The notes under the pieces were generated by a model that saw nothing but the letters and a program-made list of their open reading frames with translations, had not been told where the DNA came from and ran no database searches. 10,954 nt of DNA, from the NCBI GenBank assembly GCA_027023665.1, contig JALVUY010000118.1, forward strand, positions 1 to 10,954. The letters are read 5' to 3'. Both the position numbers and the translations under genes were made by a program. This DNA is from Methanocaldococcaceae archaeon (GTDB taxonomy: Archaea > AGJL01 > Methanococci > Methanococcales > Methanocaldococcaceae). Shown in pieces: positions 8,905 through 10,954 of the stretch. Numbering within the stretch: position 1 is the stretch's first letter; each line of letters begins with the position of its first letter.

Positions 8905-9324
8905 ATGCCCAAAAAAATTCACGATAAATTAAAAATTATGGAAGAAATAATAGAACTTGGTAAAAAAGGGGAAGAATTAACTATATACAATATTACTAAA
9001 AAACTAAATCAAAGTTTGCGAGAATCTTACAAACACTTAAAATGGGATGATATTGAAAAGCATTATATTAAAGAACAGACAATAAGTAATGCTATAAATG
9101 AATTAAAAAAATTAAATTGTATAGAAATTAAGTCCATTGAAAGAACAAAGACTGGAAAAGAAAAAAAGATTTATGTACTAAAAGAAAATTCAGAAAAGAT
9201 TTTTGAAATTTACAAAAGAAATTATTTAAAAATACACAAAATTATAAAGATTTTAAAGTCAGATAATGTTTCAGATGAAGAGTTGGAAATTATTATTAAT
9301 ATATTGAAAGGATTATTAAGGTGA
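8905..9324 (+). CDS. Winged helix-turn-helix domain protein, first gene of the rtcA operon
   Basis: A 139-residue basic protein that I do not recognise as a named family. Residues 8-92 have the pattern of a winged helix: helix 8-20, helix 26-40, a likely recognition helix 57-70 ([14 protein letters not shown]), then a beta wing 73-92 ([20 protein letters not shown]). Residues 95-139 are two further helices, possibly for dimerisation. The start at ATG 8905 follows TGTGA (8895-8899) with 5 nt spacing; an in-frame ATG at 8815 would add 30 hydrophobic residues unlike the rest. Its stop TGA (9322-9324) is part of the rtcA ribosome binding site, so translation is tightly coupled. Context suggests control of, or a part in, RNA-end repair, but this is inference. 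Bacterial rtc operons use an unrelated regulator, RtcR. Confidence 0.7.
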   Translation: MPKKIHDKLKIMEEIIELGKKGEELTIYNITKKLNQSLRESYKHLKWDDIEKHYIKEQTISNAINELKKLNCIEIKSIERTKTGKEKKIYVLKENSEKIFEIYKRNYLKIHKIIKILKSDNVSDEELEIIINILKGLLR

Positions 9325-9328
9325 TGCT

Positions 9329-10351
9329 TTGAGTGAGGATTTAATTGTTATTGATGGTAGCTATTTAGAAGGCGGAGGACAGATTGTTAGAACCTCTGTA
9401 AGTTTATCTGCATTAACGCAAAAGCCAGTAAAAATAATAAACATTAGAAAAAAAAGAAAAAATAAAGGTTTGGCTCATCAGCATGTAGCGTGTGTTAAGG
9501 CAGTAAAAAAACTTTGCAATGCAGAAGTTTATGGGCTGTATGTTGGTTCAGAAGAATTAACATTTATTCCTTCAAAATTAGCACCAAAAGATTTTGAAAT
9601 AAATATAGGAACTGCTGGTAGTATATCTTTAGTTATACAGACATTATTACCTTTATCCTTAGGAATTGATAAAAAATTTACCGTGAAAATTAAAGGAGGG
9701 ACCGATGTTAAGAGAGCTCCACCAATTGACTACATTAAAAATATAACTCTAAAAATTCTCAAAGATTTTGGAATATTAACAGAATTAAAAGTATTAAAAA
9801 GAGGATTTTATCCAGAAGGTGGAGGAGAAGTTATTTTTACAGTTAAGCCATCAAAAATTAAAAAATTTAACTTAATAGAGCATACTAAAAGTGATTTGGT
9901 TGATGGAATTAGCTATGTGCAGAATTTAGATGTGAATATAGCAAGAAGATTAAGAAAAAAAGCTGTAGAATTATTAAATAAAGAAAAACTAAATCCAAAT
10001 ATAAAAATAGAAACTTCAAGAGGTTTATCCACTGGAGCAGGGATAGTTTTGTGGAACGACACTATTGGAAGTAGTTGTTTGGGTGAAAAAGGATTGAGGG
10101 CAGAAATTGTTGCCGAAAGGGCTGTAAGAGAGTTATTGGCAGCAAGAAATACGGGAATGGCTTTAGATAAATACATGGCAGATCAAATAATACCATTTTT
10201 AGGATTTGGTAAGGGGATAGTTGGAATTTCAGAAATTACAAATCATACAAAGACAAACATCTGGGTTGTTAAGCACTTTTTAGATGTAGATTTTGAAATT
10301 AAGGAATATAAGGAAAATAGCTGTAGTGGTTATACTATTGAGGTGAGTTAG
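9329..10351 (+). CDS. rtcA: RNA 3'-terminal phosphate cyclase
   Basis: RtcA uses ATP to convert RNA 3'-phosphate ends into 2',3'-cyclic phosphates through a covalent enzyme-AMP intermediate. The 340-residue length equals that of family members. The N-terminal signature is [14 protein letters not shown] (10-23), and [10 protein letters not shown] and [18 protein letters not shown] are core-fold blocks. [14 protein letters not shown] and FYPEGGGEV precede the small inserted domain (about 180-280). The adenylated histidine is most likely His306 in NHTKTN, matching the HLLTN context of E. coli His309. Translation starts at TTG 9329, placed 4 nt after GGTGA (9320-9324), which also contains the preceding stop codon. 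The archease gene follows with no gap. RtcB ligase, which can use cyclic ends, is not in the window. Confidence 0.96.
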   Translation: MSEDLIVIDGSYLEGGGQIVRTSVSLSALTQKPVKIINIRKKRKNKGLAHQHVACVKAVKKLCNAEVYGLYVGSEELTFIPSKLAPKDFEINIGTAGSISLVIQTLLPLSLGIDKKFTVKIKGGTDVKRAPPIDYIKNITLKILKDFGILTELKVLKRGFYPEGGGEVIFTVKPSKIKKFNLIEHTKSDLVDGISYVQNLDVNIARRLRKKAVELLNKEKLNPNIKIETSRGLSTGAGIVLWNDTIGSSCLGEKGLRAEIVAERAVRELLAARNTGMALDKYMADQIIPFLGFGKGIVGISEITNHTKTNIWVVKHFLDVDFEIKEYKENSCSGYTIEVS

Positions 10352-10771
10352 ATGTTCGAATTTTTTGAAACTACTGCGGATATGGGAGTTATTGCTAAAG
10401 GGAAAAGTTTAGAAGATTCCTTCAAAGAAGCGGCTAAGGGACTTTTTCACATAATGGTGGATATAGACAAAGTTAATAAAAAAGAAAAAATAGAATTTGA
10501 AGTATCAGGAGAAAATTTAGAAGAACTTTTGTATAATTTTCTAAATGAGTTGATTTTTTACAGTGATGTAGAAAATTTAGTTTTTAGTGACTTTGACATA
10601 AAAATTGAGAAAGATAATAATGGATATAGATTAAAATGCATAGCATATGGAGAAAAAATAAACAAAGAAAAACATAACATAAAAGAAGAAGTAAAAGCAG
10701 TAACTTACCATAAAATGGAAGTTAAAAAAGAAGGAGATATGTGGATAATAAAATATATAGTTGATTTATAA
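10352..10771 (+). CDS. Archease, RtcB RNA ligase activator
   Basis: Archease is a small protein factor that promotes guanylation and multiple turnover of the tRNA-splicing/RNA-repair ligase RtcB. The 139 residues show the family opening [14 protein letters not shown] (4-17) with metal-binding Asp10. The [14 protein letters not shown] helix (19-32) and the late [11 protein letters not shown] block follow. The protein ends in VDL, giving the conserved penultimate Asp138, also a metal ligand in the family. GGTGA at 10342-10346 with 5 nt spacing precedes ATG 10352, directly after the rtcA stop. Coupling with rtcA places both in handling of RNA ends, for example after tRNA intron excision. The C/D sRNA gene on the other strand ends 5 bp beyond its stop. 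Confidence 0.95.
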   Translation: MFEFFETTADMGVIAKGKSLEDSFKEAAKGLFHIMVDIDKVNKKEKIEFEVSGENLEELLYNFLNELIFYSDVENLVFSDFDIKIEKDNNGYRLKCIAYGEKINKEKHNIKEEVKAVTYHKMEVKKEGDMWIIKYIVDL

Positions 10772-10775
10772 AAAA

Positions 10776-10842
10776 GTGGCATCAGTCGGCTTGCTACTCA
10801 TCACCGCTCAGACGGGGATAAACGTCATCATCTGCCGTTTGG
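10776..10842 (-). ncRNA. C/D box guide sRNA (sRNA-2)
   Basis: A second complete C/D RNA on the minus strand. Box C is ATGATGA (10831-10825) and the D' guide is CGTTTATCCCCGT (10824-10812, 13 nt). Box D' is CTGA (10811-10808), then a 3-nt spacer and box C' GTGATGA (10804-10798). The D guide is GTAGCAAGCCGA (10797-10786, 12 nt) and box D is CTGA (10785-10782). A closing stem GGCA/TGCC (10836-10833 with 10781-10778) completes the kink-turn. The 3' tail GCCACTTTTT is the same as in sRNA-1 and serves as a terminator. The D' guide complements CGGGGAUAA, which is conserved in the 23S peptidyl-transferase loop. The 5' end near 10842 is set from the TATA position. It is convergent with archease, and read-through of that mRNA would be antisense to it. 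Confidence 0.93.
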
Positions 10843-10863
10843 GACTGTTTAATTTTTCATAGG

Positions 10864-10872
10864 TAAATATAG
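10864..10872 (-). promoter_or_regulatory. TATA box of sRNA-2
   Basis: The minus strand reads CTATATTTA at 10872-10864, centred about 25 bp upstream of the predicted 5' end near 10842. A second TATA-like stretch, CTATAAAT (10882-10875), lies just upstream. As with sRNA-1, this supports an independent promoter. Confidence 0.5.
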
Positions 10873-10882
10873 ACATTTATAG

Positions 10883-10954
10883 ATTTTCATTAATAGAAAT
10901 TATAACTGCCCCAGATGTGGGAGTAAAATGGAGTCCTAAGGGGGCAGTTATTAT
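10883..10954 (+). pseudogene. Broken zinc-ribbon reading frame at the window edge
   Basis: The plus strand in one frame reads NYNCPRCGSKMES (10898-10936), then a TAA stop (10937-10939), and continues in the same frame as GGSYY to the window end. CPxCGS followed by about ten residues and an aromatic pair is the usual first half of a CPxCG zinc ribbon, whose second cysteine pair would lie outside the window. A stop (TAG, 10880-10882) also closes the frame upstream and no start codon is present, so this looks like a decayed remnant. The alternative is chance, since the same bases form a GC-rich inverted repeat. Confidence 0.3.
10902..10951. repeat. GC-rich 11-bp inverted repeat at the right edge
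   Basis: ATAACTGCCCC (10902-10912) is the exact reverse complement of GGGGCAGTTAT (10941-10951). On the plus strand an inner 5-bp stem, TGGGA (10918-10922) with TCCTA (10934-10938), one G-U pair included, could extend the hairpin with an 11-nt apical loop. Local GC content far exceeds the surroundings, as for structured RNA in hyperthermophiles. No C/D boxes are present, and no ACA box can be seen before the sequence ends. It may be part of an RNA gene or the end of a small mobile element. Confidence 0.6.

Noticed and set aside
10902..10951. Right-edge hairpin as an H/ACA guide RNA or tRNA
   Set aside because: The internal loop and upper stem do not fit an H/ACA pocket, no ACA box is visible before the window ends, and no cloverleaf or T-loop sequence is present.

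Overview
The window comes from a hyperthermophilic methanogenic archaeon, almost certainly Methanocaldococcus and close to M. jannaschii. Supporting signs are the very AT-rich DNA, GGTGA-type ribosome binding sites 4-5 nt before start codons, TTTATATA-like promoters, the archaea-only tRNA amidotransferase pair GatD/GatE, and a tRNA m5C methyltransferase that closely resembles the M. jannaschii Trm4 homologue as I remember it. Almost everything here is housekeeping. I see no phage, CRISPR array, insertion sequence or defence locus.

Layout. Bases 1-199 are an AT-rich regulatory region with several AATACT/AGTATT dyads. A NikR-like ribbon-helix-helix regulator (212-601, +) follows; the nickel ligands of classical NikR are replaced in it. 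Convergent with it is the gatD-gatE operon (3833 to 653, -), which makes Gln-tRNA(Gln) by transamidation. The 316-bp gap 3834-4149 holds the gatD promoter and an unmistakable C/D box sRNA gene on the minus strand. A forward cluster then runs from a radical SAM protein through cbiD (cobalamin), thiL (thiamine diphosphate), an archaeosortase-family membrane protease and a Trm4-like tRNA methyltransferase, with short gaps or overlaps. After a T-rich terminator, a second cluster carries a winged-helix protein, rtcA (RNA 3'-phosphate cyclase) and archease (the RtcB ligase activator), a small RNA-end-processing operon. A second C/D box sRNA lies on the minus strand just past archease. The right edge has a GC-rich inverted repeat overlapping a broken zinc-ribbon reading frame.

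The most informative non-protein content is the pair of C/D box sRNAs. Each has C, D', C' and D boxes, guides of 12-13 nt, a 3-nt D'-C' spacer, a closing stem, a TATA-like box about 25 bp upstream of the predicted 5' end and a T-run at the 3' end. From memory of conserved 23S rRNA sequence, three of the four guides can pair near the peptidyl-transferase centre or the A-loop, which would make the two RNAs functional partners. This target assignment is an inference.

Other points are a possible 12-codon minus-strand micro-ORF (8710-8672) with an excellent ribosome binding site and TATA box, a perfect 12-bp inverted repeat at 8770-8802, and the placement of a sortase-like gene between thiL and the tRNA methyltransferase. 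I do not see a convincing new multi-gene system.
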